DNA of 35,804 nucleotides. Origin: CAZCWX01 sp964502465. Its GTDB lineage: Bacteria; Desulfobacterota; Binatia; Bin18. Positions 1-6,672 of this stretch are shown one piece after another (position 1 is the stretch's first letter; every line of letters starts with the position of its first letter). The DNA is taken from the NCBI GenBank assembly GCA_964502465.1, contig CAZCWX010000631.1:1-35804 (forward strand), read 5' to 3'. Position numbers and translations under genes: made by a program. Below the pieces are notes generated by a model. That model searched no databases and was not told where the DNA came from. It saw nothing but the letters and a program-made list of their open reading frames with translations.

Positions 1-149
1 CTTGTTTTTTCCTAGCAGCGACCGACGCGGATGGCAGAGGGAAGGGGATGAGCGCGTTGAACTGCAAGTCTATTGCTGAAGTAGGGACCCCGAAGCAGCC
101 TCTATCGCTGGGGACGTCCCTGTGTATGAGAGACTCAAGCAGAGACAAC

Positions 150-250
150 GTGCGCATAGCGCACGCTACTGCTGGAATGCATTTCAGATGCCCGTCGTGA
201 CGACTGCAGTCGTTGAAGCTGTTCAGGAAGCGACTAAAGTCGCTACTACG
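150..250. repeat. Cluster of short palindromic intergenic repeats
   Basis: Three palindromic units sit side by side in the gene-free first 283 bases. A hairpin block at 150-170 (TGCGCA-TA-GCGCA core, then CGCTACT) matches 20 of 21 bases at 20720-20740. ACGACTGCAGTCGT at 200-213 is a perfect 14-base palindrome. GCGACT-AA-AGTCGC at 230-243 is followed by TACTACG. The first unit recurring 20 kb away shows that it is a dispersed repeat. I see no convincing gene in 1-283; the small plus-strand ORF across this region is made of repeat sequence. Confidence 0.6.
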
Positions 251-283
251 AATCAAAAAAGTGCCAATCCTGTGGGGGCTGAT

Positions 284-1936
284 TTAGGTTGTCAACAGCT
301 TGAGCTTGTTCTTGGCACTCTTGCCGACTTTGCTCTGTGGGTAGTGCCGGGCGAGGAACTCCAGAATGCCTTCACCTAAAAGGCGTTCGTCCGCAGTCCT
401 TTCGGCGAAGCGAAACCCCACATAGAAAAGGTCTTCGGGGTCTAAGGACTTTTCTTTTTTGAGCGCTTCGAGCACCGGGAACGCTGACGAGCGATAGACC
501 TCCGCGAGTAACTCCAGCGCTGGCTCTGGACGCCGGGCTGCAGGCCCAACCTCGTGCGTATGTCCTTTCAACTGCACAACCGCGAGCAGGAGTTTGTCTT
601 CCGCACTGCAGGTGGGGAACTCTTTGAGCGGGCTCAGAAACCGTGCGGCCTCGTGATATTTCTTGGCCTTTTTCAGTTGGGTGCCGCGACTGACCAGGTA
701 TGTGTATGCGTACTCGGCATCAACGCTCTTCAGCACGTGCAGATACGCACCCTGAATGCGGTCTTCTGCTTTGATGGCGGCTTGTAGGCGTTTGCCGATC
801 TCGTCAAGGATGTCACGTCGCCATTTTCCTTCGTAGGTCGGCAGAATCTCGGCGATAGCCCAGGCCTCGCTCGCATCATGACATGACAGGAATTCTTTCA
901 GCAGGGCATTGCGCGCCGTCGGAATCTTACGTAACGAACGGGCTGCCGCATCACGTCGTATCCGGTCAGGGTCCCCGAGCTGTTGTACCAGGGTGCGGAC
1001 AACGGCTGGGGAACTGAACTCACCCATTTTCCTGAGGGCAAATTTCTGTACGGTGACATGCGGGCTTTCCAGCAAGCGAGCAAGGACGGGCTGGTACTCC
1101 TCAGGTAAGGCATGCACCTCGAGCAGTTCCAAGGTGAGCCGCATGATGTCAGAAAATTCGTGTTCTGCCAAAATGGGGAGCAGCCGGTCTAACTCGTCTT
1201 TGCGTAACTCGTGTCCGCCGAGACAGTGGAGAAGGGCGACAAGGACATGGAAACGGACCGTGTGATGGTGGGCGGCTGGCACAAAGCCGAAGAGCCATTG
1301 CCGTGCCTGCGGCCGGCCAAGTTGTCCGAGGAGCCGAATGGCTGACACGACCGCGGTGCGCTGGGTCCGCTCATCAAGAGTGACCGCGAAAGACTCAACT
1401 TCGGCATACAACTCATCTTGCTCTTGTGCTGTCATCTCGCGCAAGGTGGTGGTCACGAGATCACAAACCGTTTTGTTAAATTCGATGTCGCCCTGCGGAA
1501 GTAACTGCAGCACTCCTTGCCAGGCTGTTTTCCCGCGAAGCGCGCACAACACTTTGGCTGCACCAAGCTGCCAGAGATGGCTGGCAGTAGGAGCTCGCTG
1601 CAGAAGAGGACGCACGGCCGCCTGTCCGAAGCTCGTCAGGAGATGAATTCCCCGCTCACGCACGTCTTTGTCTTGGTCTTCCAGAAGAGGCAGCAACAGC
1701 GGAATGGCTGTCTTCGGTTGTGCGTCCTCGAAATACCGCAGAGCATAATCTTTGAGCACGACGTTCGCCTGGCCTAGCGCGACACCAGCAGTCTCCACAA
1801 CGCTCGCGTCTTGCAGTTTGAGCGCACCCAAAACGAGCAGGACTGCACAGCGGCACTCGATCGTCCCTTCACGGGCGAGGGTGAGCAGGTTTTGCAGGGT
1901 GCTATCGGTTGATTTGTGCGTGCGCCTCTCGGCCAT
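284..1936 (-). CDS. HEAT-repeat protein
   Basis: A helical-repeat scaffold protein, likely cytoplasmic and involved in protein-protein contacts; the partner is unknown. The sequence is a chain of 30-40 residue amphipathic helix pairs. HEAT/PBS-lyase-type units are readable in the first two thirds, for example the segments containing LLPLLEDQDKDVRERGIHLL and ALRKMGEFSSPAVVRTLVQQ. The last ~120 residues look like TPR-like helices ending in a basic tail (KSAKNKLKLLTT). No signal peptide or membrane segment is visible. The frame opens at a GTG (1990) abutting the stop of the upstream methyltransferase gene (TGAGTG). I prefer ATG 1936 because the 18 extra residues are unstructured and AAGGCGG lies just before that ATG, but translational coupling from the GTG is possible. 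It is the last gene of a minus-strand set. Confidence 0.8.
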   Translation of the reverse strand: MAERRTHKSTDSTLQNLLTLAREGTIECRCAVLLVLGALKLQDASVVETAGVALGQANVVLKDYALRYFEDAQPKTAIPLLLPLLEDQDKDVRERGIHLLTSFGQAAVRPLLQRAPTASHLWQLGAAKVLCALRGKTAWQGVLQLLPQGDIEFNKTVCDLVTTTLREMTAQEQDELYAEVESFAVTLDERTQRTAVVSAIRLLGQLGRPQARQWLFGFVPAAHHHTVRFHVLVALLHCLGGHELRKDELDRLLPILAEHEFSDIMRLTLELLEVHALPEEYQPVLARLLESPHVTVQKFALRKMGEFSSPAVVRTLVQQLGDPDRIRRDAAARSLRKIPTARNALLKEFLSCHDASEAWAIAEILPTYEGKWRRDILDEIGKRLQAAIKAEDRIQGAYLHVLKSVDAEYAYTYLVSRGTQLKKAKKYHEAARFLSPLKEFPTCSAEDKLLLAVVQLKGHTHEVGPAARRPEPALELLAEVYRSSAFPVLEALKKEKSLDPEDLFYVGFRFAERTADERLLGEGILEFLARHYPQSKVGKSAKNKLKLLTT

Positions 1937-1990
1937 ACCGCCTTGCTCTCTTGGGGGCGAGTAGGAGTTTTGCTCCCATGGACATGCCAC

Positions 1991-2599
1991 TCACGCGAGC
2001 CGCACACTCATTTCTTCGCCATTCCCGATTGTCAATAGGTGGCTGCGTACGTGTGGCTGCGACCGCACATGGTCCTGATACCGGAGCATAATCTCCTGAA
2101 AGCTTGGCGGGGAGGTCATGTTGTCGGCCACGATGCACCCGCCAATGCGAAGCTTGGGTAACAACGTATCAAAATAGCTGATGTAGTCGTCTTTCCAGGC
2201 ATCGATAAAGACCAGGTCTATCGGCCCACCCAGGTCGCGGACAATCACCTTCGCGTCGCCGAGACGGACCTCCACCACCTCAGTCAACCCTGCACGCGAG
2301 AGGTGGTCTACTGCCTGTCGGTGTTTGCTCTCGATTGCTTCAATGCCGATGACGTGTCCCCCGGTGGCACGCGCTGCCTCACCGAGCCAGAGGGCGGTGT
2401 AGCCGATCGAGGTGCCGACCTCAACGATCTGCTTTGCGCCCATAATACGGATCAAAAGGTTGAGGAACCCTGCCGTCTCTGGTCCAGCAGCCAACGCAAG
2501 CTGGTTCACGTCAAGGGAGTGACCTGCAGCCATATGGGCAGCTTCCCGAGCAATCCGATCATGCAGCTCGTCGATAACCTGCTGGATTTTCTGCTCCAT
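1991..2599 (-). CDS. Class I SAM-dependent O-methyltransferase (caffeoyl-CoA OMT-like, family 3)
   Basis: Transfers methyl from S-adenosylmethionine to a hydroxyl, probably of a small phenolic or catechol-like acceptor; the substrate cannot be read from sequence. The glycine-rich SAM motif VEVGTSIGYTALWLGEA follows an N-terminal helical lid. An acidic residue after strand 2 (IGIEAIE) fits ribose binding. DLVFIDAWKDDY and the later IVADNM match the metal-binding Asp and Asp-Asn residues of the cation-dependent OMT family. About 202 residues is normal for bacterial members. ATG 2599 is chosen because GGGAGA lies 5 bases upstream; in-frame ATGs at 2611 and 2635 lack a ribosome site. Its stop codon touches the GTG that opens the frame of the HEAT-protein gene, suggesting co-transcription. 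Confidence 0.85.
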   Translation of the reverse strand: MEQKIQQVIDELHDRIAREAAHMAAGHSLDVNQLALAAGPETAGFLNLLIRIMGAKQIVEVGTSIGYTALWLGEAARATGGHVIGIEAIESKHRQAVDHLSRAGLTEVVEVRLGDAKVIVRDLGGPIDLVFIDAWKDDYISYFDTLLPKLRIGGCIVADNMTSPPSFQEIMLRYQDHVRSQPHVRSHLLTIGNGEEMSVRLA

Positions 2600-2666
2600 A
2601 CGTTCTCCCATGACATACAGGCACGCGAGAAGCAACGTGGGCTGCCGTTCTGGTTGTCCGGTTCGG

Positions 2667-3290
2667 TTACGGGGTCTTTTTTTGTTGGCGCTCGGCAGCT
2701 AAGGGTTTGAACAACGAAAAAAATCCGCGGCGAAAATCAGTAATGGCTGCGGTAAAATCGGTACTCGCCACGATCGGACTGTCTGAATGTGTGTCCACGT
2801 ATATGGCATCGGCGTCGCACTTGATAGTAAGCGTGACGGTATCCTGTTCTTGCTGGTTCTCCCGTTTTCCTTTGATCACCCCTCTTTTGCCATTGGCAAC
2901 GGCTGGAGTAAAAGAAGTGATGGTGTAGCCGAGGCGCTCGACCGTCCGACGGACGATCTGATTGGTCTGCTCGCAGGGCGGAACGTCAGATTCAGCGTCT
3001 ACATGGACACCGTCGGTTCCACAGGTGATCTTTACCGTCACGGCTTCTGGACCAAAAACGCCTTCTCGTTGGCCCTTTATGATGCTTGCCGTGCTATCGG
3101 GAACTGGAGCGGGGGAGGTGGGAGTGTAGCCGAGACGTTCGACGACCCGATGCGCGAGCTGCTGTGCCTGTTCGCAGGGCAGGGCAGGTTCGAAGATCGC
3201 ATACGGTTGTGGCTTGGGTGTGAACCCCGCCATTGCCGTCGTAAACAGGCCAATACCGATGGCTAAGAGACTGTAGTGGATCTTTTGCAT
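2667..3290 (-). CDS. Secreted protein with two tandem cysteine-containing repeats
   Basis: I do not recognise the family. Residues 1-22 form a signal peptide (basic start, hydrophobic core, TAMAG end), so the protein is probably periplasmic. The mature part contains an internal duplication: residues ~38-104 and ~105-171 both read PCEQ...(V)VERLGYT...IIKG or VIKG...(V)T(V/L)(T/K)IKC or ITC...VD(A/T)xSD. Each copy carries two cysteines (C39/C90 and C106/C158) at nearly equal spacing, consistent with one disulfide per repeat. A basic tail follows. AAAGGCGG precedes the ATG. It lies upstream of the methyltransferase gene on the same strand. The function is unknown; a helix-plus-sheet periplasmic domain is the most that can be said. 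Confidence 0.75.
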   Translation of the reverse strand: MQKIHYSLLAIGIGLFTTAMAGFTPKPQPYAIFEPALPCEQAQQLAHRVVERLGYTPTSPAPVPDSTASIIKGQREGVFGPEAVTVKITCGTDGVHVDAESDVPPCEQTNQIVRRTVERLGYTITSFTPAVANGKRGVIKGKRENQQEQDTVTLTIKCDADAIYVDTHSDSPIVASTDFTAAITDFRRGFFSLFKPLAAERQQKKTP

Positions 3291-3448
3291 AGGCCGCCTT
3301 TCTGGGTGATGAATAGCTCTTCATCAGATGAAGACAATAGTCGAGGGTGAATTGATACACTATTGGACATAACCGAGGAGGGCGACGATCTCAACACCCC
3401 CGGGTGCATGACAATTTCTTGGTAAGCCGCACAGGGGTCGTGGCAATC

Positions 3449-3504
3449 TTGTGGTGCAGGCGTCCTGCCTGCTGCTTGGTGCCGCCGTCTCGGCGACACC
3501 ACAA
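3449..3504. repeat. Cruciform-type dispersed repeat, copy A
   Basis: An outer inverted repeat (TTGTGGTG 3449-3456, CACCACAA 3497-3504) encloses two hairpins: GCAGGC/GCCTGC (3456-3472) and CGCCG-TCT-CGGCG (3483-3495). It shares the 19-mer CTTGTGGTGCAGGCGTCCT with copy B (21735-21789, opposite orientation), and its core with copy C (35681-35736). It lies in the 350-base gene-free stretch 3291-3641, where I see nothing else that I can support. Confidence 0.75.
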
Positions 3505-3641
3505 CTGAGTGATACGCTAATGGAGGAACTCAGTCCCCTCATTCCCCAGAGGTTTGATGTGCACTTCACATCCCTCACACCGACACATTCGTTATGAGGC
3601 TTGCTGGGCAGCGGCTCTGCAACGAAGTTGAGCTGATCGTT

Positions 3642-4058
3642 CTACCAGTTCTCGCCGTTGACCTTGAGGAGCGACCCGTCGCTGATCTCGTAGTACACGG
3701 CAACCCGCTCTCCTGGGGGCAGGATAGGCAAGCCGAGTACGGCTGGCTGGGCCTCACAATACACACGCTCTGCCTGTTCGCACAGTGCAACAAAGGCGTC
3801 GAGTTTTGCCTGATAGGTTCTGAGTGGGATACTGAGTTGGCGCAGGCGACAGAGTTCGTCGTCTTCCTGACGGATTTGCTGCCACAGATCAGGCGCATGA
3901 TCGGCCAGCCAGGCATCAATCTGTGGAAAATGTTCGGCGAGTGGGAATGTGGCGGTTTCATAACACGCCTGCAAAGCCTGAACAGAAGAAATCGCTCCCG
4001 CTCGCCGCGTGTTTCCTCCCGATCGTCGCTCCTGCTTTGGCAGGGCATTGGTGCTCAT
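3642..4058 (-). CDS. Hypothetical protein, 138 residues
   Basis: Unrecognised. The protein is soluble-looking, largely helical and acidic in the middle, with an AWLADHAPDLWQQIRQEDDE helix and a C-terminal strand-like segment (ERVAVYYEISDGSLLKVNGE). The C-terminal segment is reminiscent of a short beta domain. No signal peptide is present. Overlapping ORFs in other frames of this region (plus strand 3594-4073, minus strand 3575-4048) are Arg/Ser/Cys-rich and look like shadows, which is why I accept this frame. The upstream region lacks a clear ribosome site, so the start (ATG 4058) is uncertain. It stands alone between repeat-bearing spacers. Confidence 0.55.
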   Translation of the reverse strand: MSTNALPKQERRSGGNTRRAGAISSVQALQACYETATFPLAEHFPQIDAWLADHAPDLWQQIRQEDDELCRLRQLSIPLRTYQAKLDAFVALCEQAERVYCEAQPAVLGLPILPPGERVAVYYEISDGSLLKVNGENW

Positions 4059-4140
4059 TCTGCTATTGTATGAATGAGTGGCGGGCTAAAACAAGATAGG
4101 AAGCGAAAGAAAAGCGAAAAATTTTAAGAAAGGGTTCACT

Positions 4141-4245
4141 AGCCAGTAGTCAGCATTCAGTAGTCAGTAGAAGGAAAGGTGATCCCTAGGCTTTGGGGTC
4201 TCCTTTGTCTGCGCTGAAAGCTGAGAGCTGAGAGCTGACAGCTTT
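4141..4245. repeat. Short direct-repeat tracts (CAGTAGTCAG and GCTGAGA units)
   Basis: Two low-complexity tracts lie between genes. At 4145-4172 CAGTAGTCAG-type units repeat. At 4211-4240 CTGAAAG/CTGAGAG units repeat and end in AGCTTTTTT. The second tract resembles 33748-33776 (AGCTGAGAGCTGA... ending AGCTTTTTT), so the motif is dispersed. On the plus strand the T-run follows AGCT-GAC-AGCT, which is terminator-like, but no plus-strand gene precedes it here. Confidence 0.5.
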
Positions 4246-4246
4246 T

Positions 4247-5560
4247 TTATTTCCCTTTGCGGAGGATTTCTAACAGCTCGAACCGCTGAGCGGCGAGCGG
4301 CAGGTTGTACCGCATCGTCTCGCCGGCATCGAAAAGAGTCGCGCGGTTTTTTGCATAGTTGATCCACGCCGCACTGACCAGGACCGGGAGACCGCTGCCG
4401 TTGCTGCCAGGGTGAAAACTCGGATGGGCATGTGCGGTAATATTGAGGCGCATGAATGTGCCCTCGTGATCATAGGTCAGAGTGAGGAGTGGCGTATAGG
4501 TTTGCTGATCCAGGAAGAACACCCGCTTACCAAAGGGATGAGAGAGCTGCGGGGTACATTCCAAGAGGAGTATATGGCGGAGTTCCCAGGGAACCTGAGG
4601 GTACCACTCGTTTTTCCCGCTGTAATGAAGTTCGGTTGTTTTGAGGAAGCCCGGCACAAGCATGACCCGCTCGCCGAGAAATTTCCAGTCGTAATTATAC
4701 AGATACCCCTGAAAGAAAAACGGTGGCTGCTCTTCTTGCAACATCTCGTAGTAGCCGCCGATTGGGGCCACGTGGTTCAGATAATCTTTGCGCGTGCGGC
4801 GATTCTGCGGGGAGTAACGCCACTGTTCGGTCGCGCGGCGGTCATCATCATAGATGATGCGGATGTTCATGATGCCTTCTTGATCGGAGGGCGCGAGTAA
4901 TTCAAAGGAGTTTTTCAATAGCACTCCCTGGGCTTGCCACTGCGGGTCGTTGTGTTCCGGGTTGGGCCGATACATACCGAACCGCACACGCATATGGCCG
5001 CGATTACTGTGCTCAACTCCACCTGAAGCATTGACTTGGCGCGGAGTGGGTCGCATCTCAAATGTCTCTCCCATATCGCGATAGCGCAGGTTCCAGGCGA
5101 GTTTGATGCCAGCCTGTGGATCGGCAGGATCAAGAAGAGGAAAGGGAACGCCAGCCTGATAGCGTTCGAGGGTACCACCGTTCAGAGAGACCTCCGGCGA
5201 GGATGCCACTGTGGCACTCTGGTACAACGGCCGTGGCGGGAGATCCGTAGTCTCTTGTGTGGTGATTTCGAAGTCTCCAGCTGTGAGCAGTTGCACGACC
5301 TCGTCCGGTAGCACCTCGCGGGCAACCTGCGCGTTCTCTGCGGTCAGTTGCACCCCTGGTGCTACACCAGGAATACGCGGTGCTCCCTGGCGATAGGGAT
5401 GAAACTGAGCCATAATAGCAAATTCGTCAGCCCAGGCGGGGAATGACGGGAGACTCGTCAGCAAGCATACTGCGCACAACCCCCAAAACCATTGCACAGG
5501 AAGAGAGATTTTTACGCGTACACTCCGGTCTTGGCGATGGAAAACCCCCTGCATTGCCAC
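4247..5560 (-). CDS. Exported DUF1329 family protein (LolA-like fold)
   Basis: DUF1329 proteins are periplasmic or outer-membrane-associated and are thought to resemble lipoprotein-sorting LolA; they often accompany RND transporters in Gram-negative bacteria. Features seen: an N-terminal hydrophobic segment ending FPAWA-DE as signal peptide, then a long beta-rich domain. The family-typical phrases GVPFPLLDPADPQAGIKLAW, YSPQNRRTRK and PYPP-like aromatic strands appear in order, and a helix ends in an LRKGK tail. GTG 5560 is chosen because AAAGGAGG lies 6 bases upstream; ATG 5554 two codons later is nearly as good. The 5620 ATG has no ribosome site and would overlap the divergent gene. It is transcribed away from the exported flavoprotein gene across ~54 bases, suggesting shared control and a shared compartment. 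Confidence 0.85.
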   Translation of the reverse strand: MAMQGVFHRQDRSVRVKISLPVQWFWGLCAVCLLTSLPSFPAWADEFAIMAQFHPYRQGAPRIPGVAPGVQLTAENAQVAREVLPDEVVQLLTAGDFEITTQETTDLPPRPLYQSATVASSPEVSLNGGTLERYQAGVPFPLLDPADPQAGIKLAWNLRYRDMGETFEMRPTPRQVNASGGVEHSNRGHMRVRFGMYRPNPEHNDPQWQAQGVLLKNSFELLAPSDQEGIMNIRIIYDDDRRATEQWRYSPQNRRTRKDYLNHVAPIGGYYEMLQEEQPPFFFQGYLYNYDWKFLGERVMLVPGFLKTTELHYSGKNEWYPQVPWELRHILLLECTPQLSHPFGKRVFFLDQQTYTPLLTLTYDHEGTFMRLNITAHAHPSFHPGSNGSGLPVLVSAAWINYAKNRATLFDAGETMRYNLPLAAQRFELLEILRKGK

Positions 5561-5614
5561 GAACACCCTCCTTTGACGGTTACTGGATAAGAATGGTATC
5601 AAGGAGAATACCAT

Positions 5615-6124
5615 ATGCATCGTGACAAGGAACCCAGGTCAGCGAGGACAAGGATGGGGATACTGCTTGGACTGCTCTTAGCTGTGGGACTTGGTGTCGT
5701 GAGCGTCGCATACGGGGGTGACAGTTTTAGCCCCGAGCTTGATGCTGCGCTCAAGACCGAATCCTATCTGTACATCGCCACTCGGCGTCTGAATGGGGAG
5801 TGGAGCACCGTCGCCCCGGTGTGGTTCATGTATGATGGCGAGGCAGTGTACTTTACCACGGCGCCAACGAGTCATAAGGCCCACCGCATCCACCGTGGTA
5901 GCCTGATGCGGGTGTGGGTGGGAAAAAAAGACGGTCCGTTTTTTGAAGGCCAGGGGCAGTTTATCAGGGGAAACCCTGACTTAGTCAACCGCATGGGCGA
6001 AGTCTACCAACAGAAATACTGGCTTGCCTGGTTCGGGTTTTTCGTCCCCCGTCCCCGGCGCGTGGGGTCGGGCAAGACCCTGGTGGTGAAGGTGACACCG
6101 CTCACCGTGCATATCGAAAAATAG
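5615..6124 (+). CDS. Membrane-anchored or exported pyridoxamine-oxidase-like split-barrel flavoprotein
   Basis: The body matches the PNPOx-like FMN/F420-binding split-barrel family. WSTVAPVWFMYDGEAVYF is the typical strand pair, SHKAHRIHRGS the phosphate-binding stretch, and V(W)VGKKDGPFFEGQGQ the next strand pair. Unlike most of this cytoplasmic family it starts with RTRMGILLGLLLAVGLGV..., a clear signal or anchor segment at residues ~13-33. It would therefore act outside the inner membrane or tethered to it; the cofactor (FMN, heme or F420) and substrate are unknown. AAGGAG lies 9 bases before the ATG. It is divergent from the exported DUF1329 gene. The downstream 254-base spacer contains a perfect inverted repeat. 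Confidence 0.8.
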   Translation: MHRDKEPRSARTRMGILLGLLLAVGLGVVSVAYGGDSFSPELDAALKTESYLYIATRRLNGEWSTVAPVWFMYDGEAVYFTTAPTSHKAHRIHRGSLMRVWVGKKDGPFFEGQGQFIRGNPDLVNRMGEVYQQKYWLAWFGFFVPRPRRVGSGKTLVVKVTPLTVHIEK

Positions 6125-6316
6125 CGACGGCTGTTTCATTTTTTTACGCGGAATGGGTCCGCCGGTGGATGGTGAAGAGGACTACCAGTTGCTGTGTTGA
6201 GTTGGGGAAATTCCTTTGCGGTTGACGGTGCAGACACCAGTTCCTGATCCACGACTTCTCCCCGGGATGGATGTCCCTGCCTATGCACGGCTGTATCATC
6301 AGTCGCCTCCGGTCAG

Positions 6317-6360
6317 GGAGAAGAAATGAGGGATTGTTTTCCCCAGCTCATTTCTTCTCC
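6317..6360. terminator. Perfect 14-bp inverted repeat between convergent genes
   Basis: GGAGAAGAAATGAG (6317-6330) is the exact reverse complement of 6347-6360, with a 16-base loop. It sits between the 3' ends of the split-barrel gene (+, ends 6124) and the DUF6457 gene (-, ends 6379), where a bidirectional terminator or mRNA 3' stabiliser is expected. There is no T-run on either strand, so a classical intrinsic terminator is not proven; a protein-binding site is an alternative. Confidence 0.5.
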
Positions 6361-6378
6361 GACAAAAAACGTCTCCCC

Positions 6379-6606
6379 TCAAGAACGTGGGAATCCGCCC
6401 TGTTGCCATTTTGCGAGGACCGCCAGTGCCTCTGCAGGTGAGAGACCGGCACGGGCAACCAGCCAACAGGCAACCGGTGCAGCGGTACGCTCTGACGCAT
6501 GTGCCGCTTCACCGGCCAGCCGGAGTAAATCACTGACCTGCTCGTCGTCAGGTGGCTCTACGCCTAACAGCGCAGCGAAATCAACTAACCATTCTTTTGC
6601 CGTCAT
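6379..6606 (-). CDS. DUF6457 domain protein (molybdopterin-linked small protein)
   Basis: A small helical protein of 75 residues. The opening MTAKEWLVDFAALLGVEPPD, the central LLRLAGEAAHASERTAAPVA and the ending LSPAEALAVLAKW match what I know of the DUF6457 family. In other bacteria that family sits beside or is fused to the Mo-cofactor nucleotidyltransferase MobA and next to molybdoenzymes. Here it follows a molybdopterin oxidoreductase by 66 bases on the same strand, supporting a role in cofactor insertion or maturation of that enzyme; this is inference. ATG 6606 is chosen because GAGGGAAG precedes it; a longer start at 6642 has none. Confidence 0.7.
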   Translation of the reverse strand: MTAKEWLVDFAALLGVEPPDDEQVSDLLRLAGEAAHASERTAAPVACWLVARAGLSPAEALAVLAKWQQGGFPRS

Positions 6607-6672
6607 ATGGCTTCCCTCTGATCGAAAACGTTCTGCGGGCACCTAGGCCTGTTGCTGATATACCTCTTTCCG

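Noticed and set aside
3594..4073. Plus-strand 159-residue ORF as a gene
   Set aside because: Antisense to the minus-strand 138-residue frame; its composition is irregular and there is no ribosome site.
5573..5602. TTGACG ... TATCAA as a sigma70 promoter for the split-barrel gene
   Set aside because: The implied transcript would start inside or after the ribosome-binding site, leaving no usable leader.
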